64,000 bases of DNA from Bacteroidota bacterium (GTDB taxonomy: Bacteria > Bacteroidota > Bacteroidia > CAILMK01 > JACPUW01): contig JACPUW010000004.1 of assembly GCA_016192035.1 (NCBI GenBank), forward strand, positions 1 to 64,000. The letters are read 5' to 3'. The notes under the pieces are model-generated. The model was not told the DNA's origin. It saw nothing but the letters and a program-made list of their open reading frames with translations, and ran no database searches. Below, in pieces: positions 11,042-20,551 of this stretch (its first letter is position 1; the number at the start of each line of letters is the position of its first letter). The translations under genes and the position numbers were made by a program.

Positions 11042-12016
11042 TTAGGTCAATTTCACAATTTTCGAGGGTCTGACAGAGAACTTGGAGCAATTGAAATGTC
11101 CTTGGGGGCACTTATGGTGTCCATGCAGTCCGCATGGGCGGCAGGCCAGGTCTTGGGCCGTTTGGTGTACTTGGCTTCCCGGGGCCTTGGGGCCAAAACC
11201 AAAATCAGGCACAGTAGAGCAATAGACCGTATGGGTGGGGGTGCCCATGGCGGTGCCCAGGTGTGTGGGAGCGGAATCATTGGCGTACAGGGCAATGGCC
11301 CTAGAAATTAGGGCTGCGGACTGCAAAAGCGTGAGCTCGCCGCACACGGTTTTTACCTGGTGGGGCCGGTGCCCTGCCAATTCCTTTCCCAGTTCTATGG
11401 ATTCTTGGCCACCGACTACCACTACTGGTGTTTCTAATGAATCCAACAATCTTATCCAACCCTCCAAGGGATACTGCTTGGTAAACCACACCGAACCGGG
11501 GGCCAACACCTGAAATGGGCCTTGGCAAAGGGGTTCTATGGCTTCATAATCTTGTGGATGGGGGTATAGACGAGGCAAGGCCTGGCTGGCCCTTGGCCAC
11601 AGTGCCAATAATAAAGCGTGGTTGCGGTCAAGTTCGTGCACGCCGGGCCCATAGCAATGCCCAACCCGTTTTGTAAAGAAAATTGACAATGGATTCTTTT
11701 GAAAACCAACCACCTGTCTGGCCCCCAGGGCAAGTGCCAGCAGGCCAGAGCTCAAAAATCTATGGCAATTAATCACAACATTGGGTTTCCAAGTGCGGAG
11801 CGCATTCCCTGCACGCCATAGGGCCTTCCATTTCTCTCGTTTGTCTATGCCATACACCCTAAGGACATGTGGGTTATTTGCCAGGATGTGCGCGCATTCT
11901 GATTTAACTACCACGCATATGTGCGCGTTAGGGTGTAGCAGCGCTATGGACTCCAGCAAAGAGGTCATGAGCACCACATCACCCAGAAAAGCGGTTTGAA
12001 TGACGACAATTTTCAA
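11042..12016 (-). CDS. Glycosyltransferase family 9 protein (heptosyltransferase-like)
   Basis: Cytoplasmic GT-B sugar transferase of the ADP-heptose:LPS heptosyltransferase family, acting in lipopolysaccharide or other glycan assembly. The N-terminus has IQTAFLGDVVLMTSLLESI (about residues 6-24) and the central region LAPGSVWFTKQYP. The donor-binding C-terminal domain contains ANDSAPTHLGTAMGTPTHTV (about 246-265). The Cys/His-rich end CRPCGLHGHHKCPQGHFNC is common in this family. 324 aa, normal length. ATG abuts the dapD stop with no gap. Confidence 0.9.
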   Translation of the reverse strand: MKIVVIQTAFLGDVVLMTSLLESIALLHPNAHICVVVKSECAHILANNPHVLRVYGIDKREKWKALWRAGNALRTWKPNVVINCHRFLSSGLLALALGARQVVGFQKNPLSIFFTKRVGHCYGPGVHELDRNHALLLALWPRASQALPRLYPHPQDYEAIEPLCQGPFQVLAPGSVWFTKQYPLEGWIRLLDSLETPVVVVGGQESIELGKELAGHRPHQVKTVCGELTLLQSAALISRAIALYANDSAPTHLGTAMGTPTHTVYCSTVPDFGFGPKAPGSQVHQTAQDLACRPCGLHGHHKCPQGHFNCSKFSVRPSKIVKLT

Positions 12017-12835
12017 CTAGGCCGACACATTGAACTCCCTAAGGGCATGGTTTAGCGATGTCTTCTTATCGGTTGATTCCTTTCGTTGGCCGATGATAAG
12101 GGCCACAGGCACTTGGTAGCTACCGGCGGGAAAGTCCTTGGCTACCGTACCGGGGATGACCACCGACCTGGGGGGGACATAACCTTTGTATTCAACAGGA
12201 TTGGAACCACTTACATCAATGATGCGGGTTGAGGCCGTAATCACCACATTGGCGCCCAACACGGATTCTTCACCGATATGGGCCCCTTCTACCACTATGC
12301 TGCGCGAACCTATAAAGCAATTGTCTTCTACAATGACCGGTGCAGCCTGTACGGGTTCAAGCACGCCGCCTATGCCCACTCCCCCGCTCAGGTGTACATT
12401 TTTGCCAATCTGGGCACAAGAACCCACGGTAGCCCAGGTGTCCACCATGGTGCCTGTACCTACGTAAGCTCCAATGTTGACAAACGAAGGCATAAGGATA
12501 ACCCCTGGTTCAAGGAAAGCCCCATAGCGCACTATGGCATGTGGCACCACGCGCAGCCCCAGCTGGGCATATCCGGTTTTTAAGGGTATTTTGTCAAAGA
12601 ACTCCATGGGGCCGGCCACCATAGGCCTCATGTCGGAGATGGGGAAATACAGAATGACCGCCTTTTTTACCCATTCATTCACTTGCCACTTGCCAATGGC
12701 AAGTGGCCCTGCTGTTCGGAGTTGCCCTTTATCCAGCATATCAACCACGGCCCTAATAGCCGCTTTGTAGGTGTCTTGCCCCAAAAGTTCCCTGTTATCC
12801 CAGACTGCTTCTATTTGTTTCTTAATCACTTCCAT
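12017..12835 (-). CDS. dapD: 2,3,4,5-tetrahydropyridine-2,6-dicarboxylate N-succinyltransferase DapD
   Basis: Lysine/diaminopimelate pathway enzyme transferring succinyl from succinyl-CoA to tetrahydrodipicolinate. It has an N-terminal helical domain and then a left-handed parallel beta-helix of hexapeptide repeats (about residues 105-220). Visible segments are MPSFVNIGAYVGTGTMVDTW and GVGIGGVLEPVQAAPVIVED. 272 aa, full length. Its first 14 bp overlap the 3' end of the preceding 861-aa gene. The downstream step enzyme gene dapF lies elsewhere in the window (30031). Confidence 0.96.
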   Translation of the reverse strand: MEVIKKQIEAVWDNRELLGQDTYKAAIRAVVDMLDKGQLRTAGPLAIGKWQVNEWVKKAVILYFPISDMRPMVAGPMEFFDKIPLKTGYAQLGLRVVPHAIVRYGAFLEPGVILMPSFVNIGAYVGTGTMVDTWATVGSCAQIGKNVHLSGGVGIGGVLEPVQAAPVIVEDNCFIGSRSIVVEGAHIGEESVLGANVVITASTRIIDVSGSNPVEYKGYVPPRSVVIPGTVAKDFPAGSYQVPVALIIGQRKESTDKKTSLNHALREFNVSA

Positions 12836-15407
12836 TTTCTATATCCTTATAAATCAATAGTTGGGTTTGGTCTATGCTCAGCAATTCATCGGTTTCGGCA
12901 CGGTCCCAATTGTACAGGGCTGCCCTCTGGGTGCTAGACTGTATGGGCGCAGTGCCCATTTGTTGTCCTTTGGTATCAAATACCAAAAGCTCATTTGCCG
13001 TGGTATAAATGGCCAAATACGGCTTGCCTTTGCTCGATATGAGCCACTGGGCCGTGGATATGGGCTCGTTGAGCGGCAATTTGAGGAGCAGGCCCAAGCC
13101 TTGGTCATACACCGCCAACAAACTTCCCTGCCAGATCATGAGCTCTTTACCTCCTTCACCATCAAACTGTACCCATGCACCGGCAGGGGCATTGAATGCC
13201 GTTCCTATGGGGGTTTTCTTTACCGAACCGTGGAGCCCTACTGCTACAAAATTTCCCATGGAATCAAGCCCAAGCAATTTGCAGTCAGAAAGTTGGGCTC
13301 CAAACTGAATGGTAAATGCCGAAACAAAGGGCACCTGGCATGCAATGGGCTCTACGGCTTTTTTGCCATTGGTGAGCCATACATATACATTCCCTTGGTT
13401 ATCAGACAAAAAGAGATATGTATTTCCGTTTTTAACAAAGTACTGCATGGGGGTTCTGGCTTGGGCCTTTAGCACCATGGGGTTCCAGCCCACGAGTGGT
13501 ATGCCCTTGGCGGAATAGCCATAAATGCCTGTTTTCCCGCATGGCACAAAAAGTTGTTGTCCCCCACTTTCTTCTAGGTCTATCATAGACACTTCGGCTA
13601 CCAGGGGTTTGGGCAAGGCCATTGGGTAACCGCTCACCGCGCTCCCGGTGCGGTCCACTAAGTGTAGGTGGGTAGTGGTGCTGAGCAAGTACTGTATTTT
13701 TTTATTGCGGTACAGGTCCACCTCTATGGGCATACCCCTCAATGGAGTGCCCAGCTTATACGTCCAAACCGATTCATTGGATTGATTTATCACATGCACC
13801 ATGTCCTTGGCGGCCAGCAGCACTTCTTTTTCCCCCGTGTGGTGGTTGCTCACCAAAAAGGGGCCTTCTAGGAGTGTGCCATCGAATGAACGGCTAATAG
13901 GCTGATTGGATGGCGACTGGTAGCCGCTACCGCTGGTATGGAGACAAATGTGGCTGAAAAAGCCTTGCTCTTGTTTTACCAACCTGAACGAAAAAAAAGC
14001 GGTATTCTTCACCGGGCTGGCCATTCGGGTATAGAATTCCCTTGCAGGGCCATCCAGTAAGTCGCCTGGCAAGGCAAAAGACCTGGCCGGGTGCACATAA
14101 AACAGGTAACTGGCCGGCTGTGCCATCCACTCCCCTGTCAATCCGTAGTCCGGGCTATTGACAAAAAGATTGCCCCTTTTCTTGTCCATCCACCATTTCC
14201 TGAGGGTGGCTTCTGTATTGGCTATAATCAAATATCCTTGATGTATAGACCAATACGGTGTTGACAACAACGATGCTTTGTTTCCAAAGAGGAAAGGGAG
14301 AAAATCGCCATTGGGCAGGCGCCGCACCACAAAACTATCGGCCTCTGTTTGCCAAGCAGTGGTGTCGATTGCCGACAACAATCTATGCAGGTTGGTTTCA
14401 TCGGCTACCGATGCGAAAAGGGTTAATTCGTTGCCAATATGGTGATTGAACGTATTAGCCGCGCCAATGACCCATTCACCGCCCAGGGTTGGCGCCAGTT
14501 GGCCGAGCAAATCCAAGCCCATGGCCTTTTGCAGTGAATCCACTTCGGTTGCCCGGCTGGTATCGAGCATAATAGCCCTTAGCCGATTTTCTGCCGAATA
14601 CCCTCCGTGTGCTTCAAAAAATGAAACCTTGTCGCTCAATATGTTGACAACTGTCAATGGGATGGGTTTCCCGTAGTTGCCGTGGCCAAAAAAAGAAGTG
14701 GCATTGGCCCCAAGCACTTGTCCATATAGGTTAATGCCCTCATTGTCCACCAGGGCGCTGAAGCTCCCAAGGCCATTCCAGTTGGCAAGCTGGTCGTGCC
14801 AAGCGGCCCCATGCTGGCTGCTCAGGAGGGGCATCACCCAAGGCAACACATCAAAATTGACCCAAACAGAGAGGTCGGCATTGCCCATTTCAAATTCCTT
14901 GAAACGAGAAAGCGTGGATTCCGCAAGCGATTGTTTGGCGCCCTCTATAAGCAAGGCGTGCTGGCTAATCAGGTGCATTCCATTGTATGTCAATTGAAAA
15001 ACCCCATCACCCACTACACTGCTGTCCATCGTGGGCGCAGGCCCAGCTCCTATTTCGGCATAGGCTATGGCAATCAACCCAAGCCTATCGGCACCCAATC
15101 GGGCCACAGCCCATATTACCTCCCCATTGTAGCCCGAACGCAAGAGCAAATCATTGCCCGCCCTGTACTCGGCTGAGAGTTGATAAAATAGGGTATCGGA
15201 CAGTAAATGTGCCAAAAAAGGGTTCTGAGCTATGGCCTCATCCAGTGGCATGTTGGCCTCTGGCCGTACCGCAACAAATGTTTCTGAGGGCAAGGCCAAC
15301 AAAAGGGAGGGCGATGCCCCTGGACGGGGCATATTCCTAAAATACACAACCGAACCCAGTATGACACAGGCAAGGAGGCCAAGGGTAACCAATAGATCCT
15401 TTCTCAT
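12822..15407 (-). CDS. Membrane-anchored protein with C-terminal beta-propeller-like half, function unknown
   Basis: 861 aa. An N-terminal signal anchor (about residues 5-23, LLVTLGLLACVILGSVVYF) implies a periplasm-facing or exported body. The first 500 residues are mixed alpha/beta and resemble DUF3352-type domains (LLALPSETFVAVRP near residue 36). From about 520 on the sequence shows repeated short blades ending in YGYSAKG, VYVWLTN, LLVFDTKGQ and similar, as in WD40/PQQ-like propellers. It is the first gene of the minus-strand run leading into dapD, GT9 and upxY. I recognise it as conserved-hypothetical in type only and assign no reaction. Confidence 0.8.
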   Translation of the reverse strand: MRKDLLVTLGLLACVILGSVVYFRNMPRPGASPSLLLALPSETFVAVRPEANMPLDEAIAQNPFLAHLLSDTLFYQLSAEYRAGNDLLLRSGYNGEVIWAVARLGADRLGLIAIAYAEIGAGPAPTMDSSVVGDGVFQLTYNGMHLISQHALLIEGAKQSLAESTLSRFKEFEMGNADLSVWVNFDVLPWVMPLLSSQHGAAWHDQLANWNGLGSFSALVDNEGINLYGQVLGANATSFFGHGNYGKPIPLTVVNILSDKVSFFEAHGGYSAENRLRAIMLDTSRATEVDSLQKAMGLDLLGQLAPTLGGEWVIGAANTFNHHIGNELTLFASVADETNLHRLLSAIDTTAWQTEADSFVVRRLPNGDFLPFLFGNKASLLSTPYWSIHQGYLIIANTEATLRKWWMDKKRGNLFVNSPDYGLTGEWMAQPASYLFYVHPARSFALPGDLLDGPAREFYTRMASPVKNTAFFSFRLVKQEQGFFSHICLHTSGSGYQSPSNQPISRSFDGTLLEGPFLVSNHHTGEKEVLLAAKDMVHVINQSNESVWTYKLGTPLRGMPIEVDLYRNKKIQYLLSTTTHLHLVDRTGSAVSGYPMALPKPLVAEVSMIDLEESGGQQLFVPCGKTGIYGYSAKGIPLVGWNPMVLKAQARTPMQYFVKNGNTYLFLSDNQGNVYVWLTNGKKAVEPIACQVPFVSAFTIQFGAQLSDCKLLGLDSMGNFVAVGLHGSVKKTPIGTAFNAPAGAWVQFDGEGGKELMIWQGSLLAVYDQGLGLLLKLPLNEPISTAQWLISSKGKPYLAIYTTANELLVFDTKGQQMGTAPIQSSTQRAALYNWDRAETDELLSIDQTQLLIYKDIENGSD

Positions 15408-15570
15408 ACGGCAAGGGGCTCACAAGTACGCGGCATGCCTGCAAAACAACCGATTAAAAATGGCAACGGAGCGGCGGACGTATAAACCATTTGTGTAAAA
15501 TAGCCTTATGAAAAAAACGCAGCCCACCAAGCCGAGTAAGTTTGCCCCTTCACACGCCATAGCATTCTCG

Positions 15571-16992
15571 ATGAAAATTCCCTCGCTGCTTGTTGCAATC
15601 ATCACCTTGATAGCTCCAACTACCGCCAAAGCCCAGGAAAAAATGGACTTGGCGCAGTGCATAGCCCTTGCCAAAGAAAACAACTTGGTGCTAGAACAGG
15701 CAAGGTTGGGCTTAGAGCAGTCAAGCGTGCTGGTAACCAGTGCCCGCGAAGCCAGGTACCCAAATGCCAATGCCTTTATAGGTAACAATTACAATTTTGG
15801 CCGGACCATAGACCCTTTTACCAATGCATTTGTAAACCAAAATGTTACTGCCATATCAACGAGCCTAAGCTCATCGGCTACCCTATTTGCCGGCCATAGG
15901 CTCCGCCACAACCTATTCAGTGCCCTGCTCAACGAAAAGGCAGGCGCGCTACACCTAGAAGCAGTGGGAAACAATGTAGCACTTGATGTAACCGGGCTGT
16001 ATATGAGCGCACTCATGGCCCAGGAGCAGGTAAGGGTGGTGGAATCGCGCATGGAGCTCACCAAATATCAGCGTGACCAAGCGGCCATACTCGTGGAGGC
16101 GGGTGCCTCTGCCGAAGACAGGCTTCTGGCACTGGATGCCCAACTGGCCAGTGACGGACTGATGCTCACCAATGCCCACAACAACTTGGCTGCCGCCTTG
16201 CTGGACCTAAATTCATATATACGCCCAGGCACGGCTCCTGGTATAGAACCCCTGCCCATGGGAACTGAACTGCCGAAAGTGGAAACAGTGAGCGAACTGG
16301 AACTCATGGGGCTACTAGAAGACAATTTTGAACGGCAGCCCCAGGTTACCCGTGACGAAATCCTGCTCATGGCCAGCGAGATTGACATATCATCGGCCAA
16401 GTCGGGCTATTTACCGCAACTCAACTTCACGGCCAACATAAACTCCCTATATTCCTCCCGTTCGCAGCAAGCCATAAACCCCCACGATGAAACATTTGAG
16501 ATAGGGTTTGTAGAGGGCAGCCTAGAACCGGTTTATAGCACCCGCCAGGTATTTGACTACACCACACCGGGTTTTTTCAATCAAATGGAGCGCAATTTTG
16601 GCCAATCGTTCGGGTTTAGCCTGTCCATACCCGTGTACAACAGAAACCAAATAGATGCCTCGGTGCAGCTGGCGCAAATAGAAAACCAGCGCAGCTACCT
16701 ACAGCTACAGCAAACCAAGATCGCGCTGCAGCAAGACCTATATGCAGCCTGGTTGGCTCTTGAAGGGGCTGTTAAGTCATTTGAATCGGCGCAAACGTCA
16801 AAAGAGGCGCAAGAAAGGCTAGTGGAATTGAATACTACCAGGTTTGAAGCCGGCGCCATAGGTTTTTTTGAATACCAAACCAGTATAAATGCCCGCACTG
16901 CCGCCGACCTGGAATGGGCCAGGGCCAAGTTTGAATTGGTTTTTAGACAGGCAGTTTTTGATTTCTACCGTGGGGCCTATACTGAAAGGTAA
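15571..16992 (+). CDS. TolC-family outer-membrane efflux/secretion channel
   Basis: Trimeric outer-membrane channel component for type I secretion or RND/ABC efflux. A signal peptide of about 21 residues ends TTAKA. Two TolC repeats follow, with long helices and SREARYPNANAFIGNNYNFG (family-typical end of the first helical hairpin) and FQTSINARTAADLEWARAKF near the C-terminus. The ATG at 15571 gives a compact signal peptide; an in-frame ATG at 15508 would add 21 polar residues and may be what other annotations choose. It stands alone, with no adjacent membrane-fusion or pump gene in the window. Confidence 0.88.
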   Translation: MKIPSLLVAIITLIAPTTAKAQEKMDLAQCIALAKENNLVLEQARLGLEQSSVLVTSAREARYPNANAFIGNNYNFGRTIDPFTNAFVNQNVTAISTSLSSSATLFAGHRLRHNLFSALLNEKAGALHLEAVGNNVALDVTGLYMSALMAQEQVRVVESRMELTKYQRDQAAILVEAGASAEDRLLALDAQLASDGLMLTNAHNNLAAALLDLNSYIRPGTAPGIEPLPMGTELPKVETVSELELMGLLEDNFERQPQVTRDEILLMASEIDISSAKSGYLPQLNFTANINSLYSSRSQQAINPHDETFEIGFVEGSLEPVYSTRQVFDYTTPGFFNQMERNFGQSFGFSLSIPVYNRNQIDASVQLAQIENQRSYLQLQQTKIALQQDLYAAWLALEGAVKSFESAQTSKEAQERLVELNTTRFEAGAIGFFEYQTSINARTAADLEWARAKFELVFRQAVFDFYRGAYTER

Positions 16993-17154
16993 ACCGTTTA
17001 TTTACAAATCATTCATTCAATAATCCAGAAACGGGCAGGGCGGTCATGGAGATTTAATGGTGGAGTATGCCTTAGCTCAAAGACATTTGCCCCAAATGCG
17101 CAAGCCATGATTGGGTTCATGGCCGCTAAGTAGGTCCATTTATAGTATTGGGAA

Positions 17155-18186
17155 TTGAGAGATAAGAAAAGTACCTATCAACACGCCACCAAGATACTGG
17201 TGGTGGGCAGCGGTAGTTGGGCAACAGCCTTGCTCAAGATATTGTTGTTCAATAAAAAGAATGCCTATTGGTGGCTGCGCAAGCAGGAGGTCATAGACTT
17301 TATTTCGGCTTACCGGCACAATCCCAAGTACCTGAGCACGGTAGAAATAGGTTTATCCCCCGATAAAATGGGGACTGAACTAAAGGAACTTTTGGTAGAT
17401 AAGGACGTGGTGATCCTGGCGGTCCCTTCGGCCTACCTACCGGAAGTAATAGAAAAAATTGAACCCAGGAATTTGGCAAATAAGGTGTTGGTATCGGCCA
17501 TAAAGGGCACCGTGGCAGGCAAGAACCAAGCGGTACACGAGTACCTACAGCAACAGTTTGGCATAGAAAGCAATAAATATGTAGCCATAACCGGCCCATG
17601 CCATGCTGAGGAGGTGGCGTCGGAAAAACTGAGCTACCTCACCTTTAGCTCGACTTCGCCCAACCAGGCACAGGCAGTTTCGCGCCTGTTTGCCAACCGG
17701 TTTATCAAGACCAACACCACGACCGATGTGGCGGGCACCGAATACGCCGCCATACTGAAAAACATCTATGCCATACTGGCGGGTATATGCCAAGGGGTGG
17801 GCATGGGCGATAACTTCCAAGCCGTGTTGGTTTCCAACGCCATGCAAGAAATGAAACGATTTCTGGAAAGTGCCTACCCCATGGAGCGCAACCTGCTGGA
17901 AACTTGCTATATGGGCGACCTGCTGGTAACCGCCTACTCACAGTACAGTCGCAACCGGACTTTTGGGCGCATGGTAGGGCGTGGGTACTCCATCAAGTCG
18001 GCCCAGATAGAAATGGACATGGTGGCCGAGGGCTACTACGCCACTAAATCAATTTATGAAATAGCTCAAAACCTGCGAATTGCCACCCCCATGATAGACT
18101 CTGCCTATCACATACTCTACAACAATGTGGCACCATCCATAGAAATTAGCCTATTGGCCAGCCTTCTTAATCAACAATTGAGCTAG
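17155..18186 (+). CDS. gpsA: Glycerol-3-phosphate dehydrogenase [NAD(P)+] GpsA
   Basis: Reduces dihydroxyacetone phosphate to sn-glycerol-3-phosphate for phospholipid synthesis. Rossmann motif ILVVGSGSWATALLKIL (about residues 14-30). The segment VLVSAIKGT (about 111-119) and the catalytic lysine region GTEYAAILKNIYAILAGICQ (about 193-212) are typical. 343 aa. The start is a TTG at 17155, preceded by TAGTATTG (17143-17150), one mismatch from the -7 consensus and only 4 nt from the start codon. No ATG occurs before the Rossmann motif. Confidence 0.93.
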   Translation: MRDKKSTYQHATKILVVGSGSWATALLKILLFNKKNAYWWLRKQEVIDFISAYRHNPKYLSTVEIGLSPDKMGTELKELLVDKDVVILAVPSAYLPEVIEKIEPRNLANKVLVSAIKGTVAGKNQAVHEYLQQQFGIESNKYVAITGPCHAEEVASEKLSYLTFSSTSPNQAQAVSRLFANRFIKTNTTTDVAGTEYAAILKNIYAILAGICQGVGMGDNFQAVLVSNAMQEMKRFLESAYPMERNLLETCYMGDLLVTAYSQYSRNRTFGRMVGRGYSIKSAQIEMDMVAEGYYATKSIYEIAQNLRIATPMIDSAYHILYNNVAPSIEISLLASLLNQQLS

Positions 18187-18213
18187 GTATTGCACACAAA
18201 AACGGGGCGTAGT

Positions 18214-18221
18214 TACTTTCG
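18214..18221 (+). promoter_or_regulatory. -7-like box TACTTTCG
   Basis: One mismatch from TAnnTTTG, 28 bp before the GTG of the HU-SPOR gene. The same octamer precedes the gene at 29136, suggesting a tolerated variant in this genome. Confidence 0.4.
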
Positions 18222-18249
18222 CCTTCCTTAACCTTGCGGATTATTTTAG

Positions 18250-19383
18250 GTGGAAACCGAATTACATATTGACCGCTACATAGTGCGGCTGCTACAACAG
18301 CACAATTGCGTGGTAGTGCCTGATTTTGGCGGTTTTATAGCGCGCCATACCCCGGCCAGGCTGGCCACCTCAGGCCTACTCATGTACCCGCCCGGAAAGG
18401 TGGTGGCTTTTAACCCAAACCTGTGTGTGAACGATGGGCTGCTACAACAAGAGCTGGTAAGGCAGCATGGCAACAACCACGTGTGGGCCGAACTGGTGAT
18501 AAGGCAACAGGTACTTGCCTGGAAAAACACCCTCACACAAGGGCATACCCTATCAATAGAAGGCCTGGGCTTTATCAATTATTCTGAAAGCCTGGGATAT
18601 AGGTTTAAGCAATTGGCACTGGCCAACCTTTCGCCTGCCTGTTACGGGCTCTGTATCCAAAAGGCACAGCCCATGACCTTGGTCAAACACTCGGATAATC
18701 TTTCGCCAGCACTTTCGCTACCCCATTCTCCACAAATTATCTATTTAGAAAAAATGCCAGCTAGCTATAAGAAATTCCAACGGGCAAGCATTGCTGCCAT
18801 TGCATTGCTGAGCCTTTCTGCCGCTTATCTCTATTTGCTTAGTTTCAACCCCCGGTTCATTGACCAGGCCGGTCTCAACTTCTTTAAGGTTCCCATTCTG
18901 GCCGAAGATGATTTGAACAGGCTTGAACAGGCCAAAACGGCTGATACCGTATTGGTTGAACCGGAATTAGGGGTGGATATACAAGAAGAAAAACCCAGGG
19001 AAGAAATTGGTGCAGCGGCAGGGCACACCATCAAGGAAGACCACGCCATAGAAACCAAGCAAATAGTTGAAGATGTACTAGATGCACCTAAGGAAGAAGT
19101 AGCGGAAAAAGAAACCACGGCAGAAGCCACAGGCGCCATGCCCCAGGCAGATAACCTGGCCAATGGATTTTATGTCATAGCCTCTGTGGTATCATCTGCC
19201 GATAAAATTGGCCTTGAAGTAAGCCGGTTTAAGGAAAAAGGGTATAAAGCCACAGCCATACCCACCGACAACGGGGCCTACCGGATAAGCATAGGGCATT
19301 TCAATACCAGGGACAGCGCCCTAACATTCAAACAAAACATACTGAACGACAACAACATAAGCTCCTGGATACTGATAAAATAG
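18250..19383 (+). CDS. HU-CCDC81 and SPOR domain protein
   Basis: A Bacteroidota cell-envelope protein of 377 aa. The N-terminal HU-like/CCDC81 domain spans about residues 1-120 (VVVPDFGGFIARHTPARL). One transmembrane segment follows (about 176-197). Then comes an acidic Glu-rich linker (about 215-300). The C-terminal SPOR domain (about 305-377, NGFYVIASVVSSADKI) in this family binds denuded septal peptidoglycan. Start is GTG. It is followed after 9 bp by the exbB/tolQ-like gene, so it leads a long operon. Its precise role is unknown; cell division or envelope maintenance is the family-based inference. Confidence 0.88.
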   Translation: METELHIDRYIVRLLQQHNCVVVPDFGGFIARHTPARLATSGLLMYPPGKVVAFNPNLCVNDGLLQQELVRQHGNNHVWAELVIRQQVLAWKNTLTQGHTLSIEGLGFINYSESLGYRFKQLALANLSPACYGLCIQKAQPMTLVKHSDNLSPALSLPHSPQIIYLEKMPASYKKFQRASIAAIALLSLSAAYLYLLSFNPRFIDQAGLNFFKVPILAEDDLNRLEQAKTADTVLVEPELGVDIQEEKPREEIGAAAGHTIKEDHAIETKQIVEDVLDAPKEEVAEKETTAEATGAMPQADNLANGFYVIASVVSSADKIGLEVSRFKEKGYKATAIPTDNGAYRISIGHFNTRDSALTFKQNILNDNNISSWILIK

Positions 19384-19392
19384 ACTGACCAA

Positions 19393-20070
19393 ATGATACA
19401 CCTATTGCTACAAGCCGATGGATTGCTAGACCAGCCCATGGAAGAAAAATTATCCATCATGAATATGCTCATCAAGGGTGGCTGGATAATGGTACCGCTC
19501 CTACTACTTTTTGTATTGGCCATTTACATATTTCTGGAGCGATACTTCACCATCAAAAAAGCATCAGCGGAAAACCCCACGGTGATGAACAAGATAAAGG
19601 ACTATATAAAGGAGGGCGACCTGGAACTGGCACTTGACTTATGCCAACGCACCAATACGCCCATTACCCGCTTGGTAGAGAAGGGACTCACCAGGATAGG
19701 CAACCCCTTGAGGGAAATACACGCCGCCGTAGAAAATGTGGGGTCGCTGCAGATTTACAAACTGGAAAAGAACCTGGCCACCCTGGCCACCATCTCTGGC
19801 GCAGCACCCATGATTGGGTTTTTGGGCACCGTAACGGGTATGATCAGGGCCTTTTACAACCTGTCAAAAGCAGGAAACAACATAGACCCCGGCATGCTGG
19901 CCGGCGGTATTTATGAGGCCATGGTTACCACGGCGTTTGGTTTGGCGGTGGGTATTATAGCTTACGTAGGCTACAACTACCTGACCTCCATGGTAGAAAA
20001 ACTAGTGTACCGCATGGAGGCTACCTCTGTAGAATTTATTGACCTACTCCAAGAACCCGCTCATACTTAA
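19393..20070 (+). CDS. exbB: ExbB/TolQ/MotA-type proton channel protein
   Basis: Inner-membrane proton-channel subunit that energises outer-membrane transport with ExbD and TonB. Three transmembrane segments are seen: about residues 25-48, 130-150 (the GAAPMIGFLGTVTGMIRAF signature) and 165-195 (GGIYEAMVTTAFGLAVGIIA). 225 aa, standard length. ExbD follows after 5 bp and a TonB-like gene after that, forming a complete energising set. Confidence 0.93.
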   Translation: MIHLLLQADGLLDQPMEEKLSIMNMLIKGGWIMVPLLLLFVLAIYIFLERYFTIKKASAENPTVMNKIKDYIKEGDLELALDLCQRTNTPITRLVEKGLTRIGNPLREIHAAVENVGSLQIYKLEKNLATLATISGAAPMIGFLGTVTGMIRAFYNLSKAGNNIDPGMLAGGIYEAMVTTAFGLAVGIIAYVGYNYLTSMVEKLVYRMEATSVEFIDLLQEPAHT

Positions 20071-20075
20071 CAGAT

Positions 20076-20492
20076 ATGGCCATTAAAAAAACCAGTAAGG
20101 TGCGGGCCGACTTTTCCATGGCTTCGCTTACCGATATTATTTTCTTGCTGCTCATTTTCTTCCTGCTCACCTCTACCGTAGTGGCACCCAACGCGCTTAA
20201 GCTGGTGCTGCCCAAACACAGTGAGCAAACCCTGGCCAAACAAACAGTCAACGTTTATATAGACGCTGACAACAACTACTTTATATCAGAGCCTGATGGT
20301 TCGGGTATGGAACCTACCTCTGCTGGTCAATTAGAAACCCTATTGGCATCCAAGCTTTCATCATTCCCCAAATATGAAGCTACCATAGTGATCAAAGCCG
20401 ACGAAAACATTCCCATAAAGGACATAACCTCCATTATGTCAATGGGAAACAGATTAAGACAAAAGGTAATCCTAGCCACATCACACGAATGA
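20076..20492 (+). CDS. exbD: ExbD/TolR biopolymer transport protein
   Basis: 138 aa, one N-terminal transmembrane helix (about residues 18-40) preceded by the conserved FSMASLTDIIFLLLIFFLL, with the functionally essential aspartate at about residue 20, and a periplasmic C-terminal domain. Partner of the ExbB-like protein just upstream. Confidence 0.92.
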   Translation: MAIKKTSKVRADFSMASLTDIIFLLLIFFLLTSTVVAPNALKLVLPKHSEQTLAKQTVNVYIDADNNYFISEPDGSGMEPTSAGQLETLLASKLSSFPKYEATIVIKADENIPIKDITSIMSMGNRLRQKVILATSHE

Positions 20493-20551
20493 GCCGTGGA
20501 ATTCAAACAATAAAAGCATCAGGTGGCGGTTTCAAATAAAACCCTATCAAT

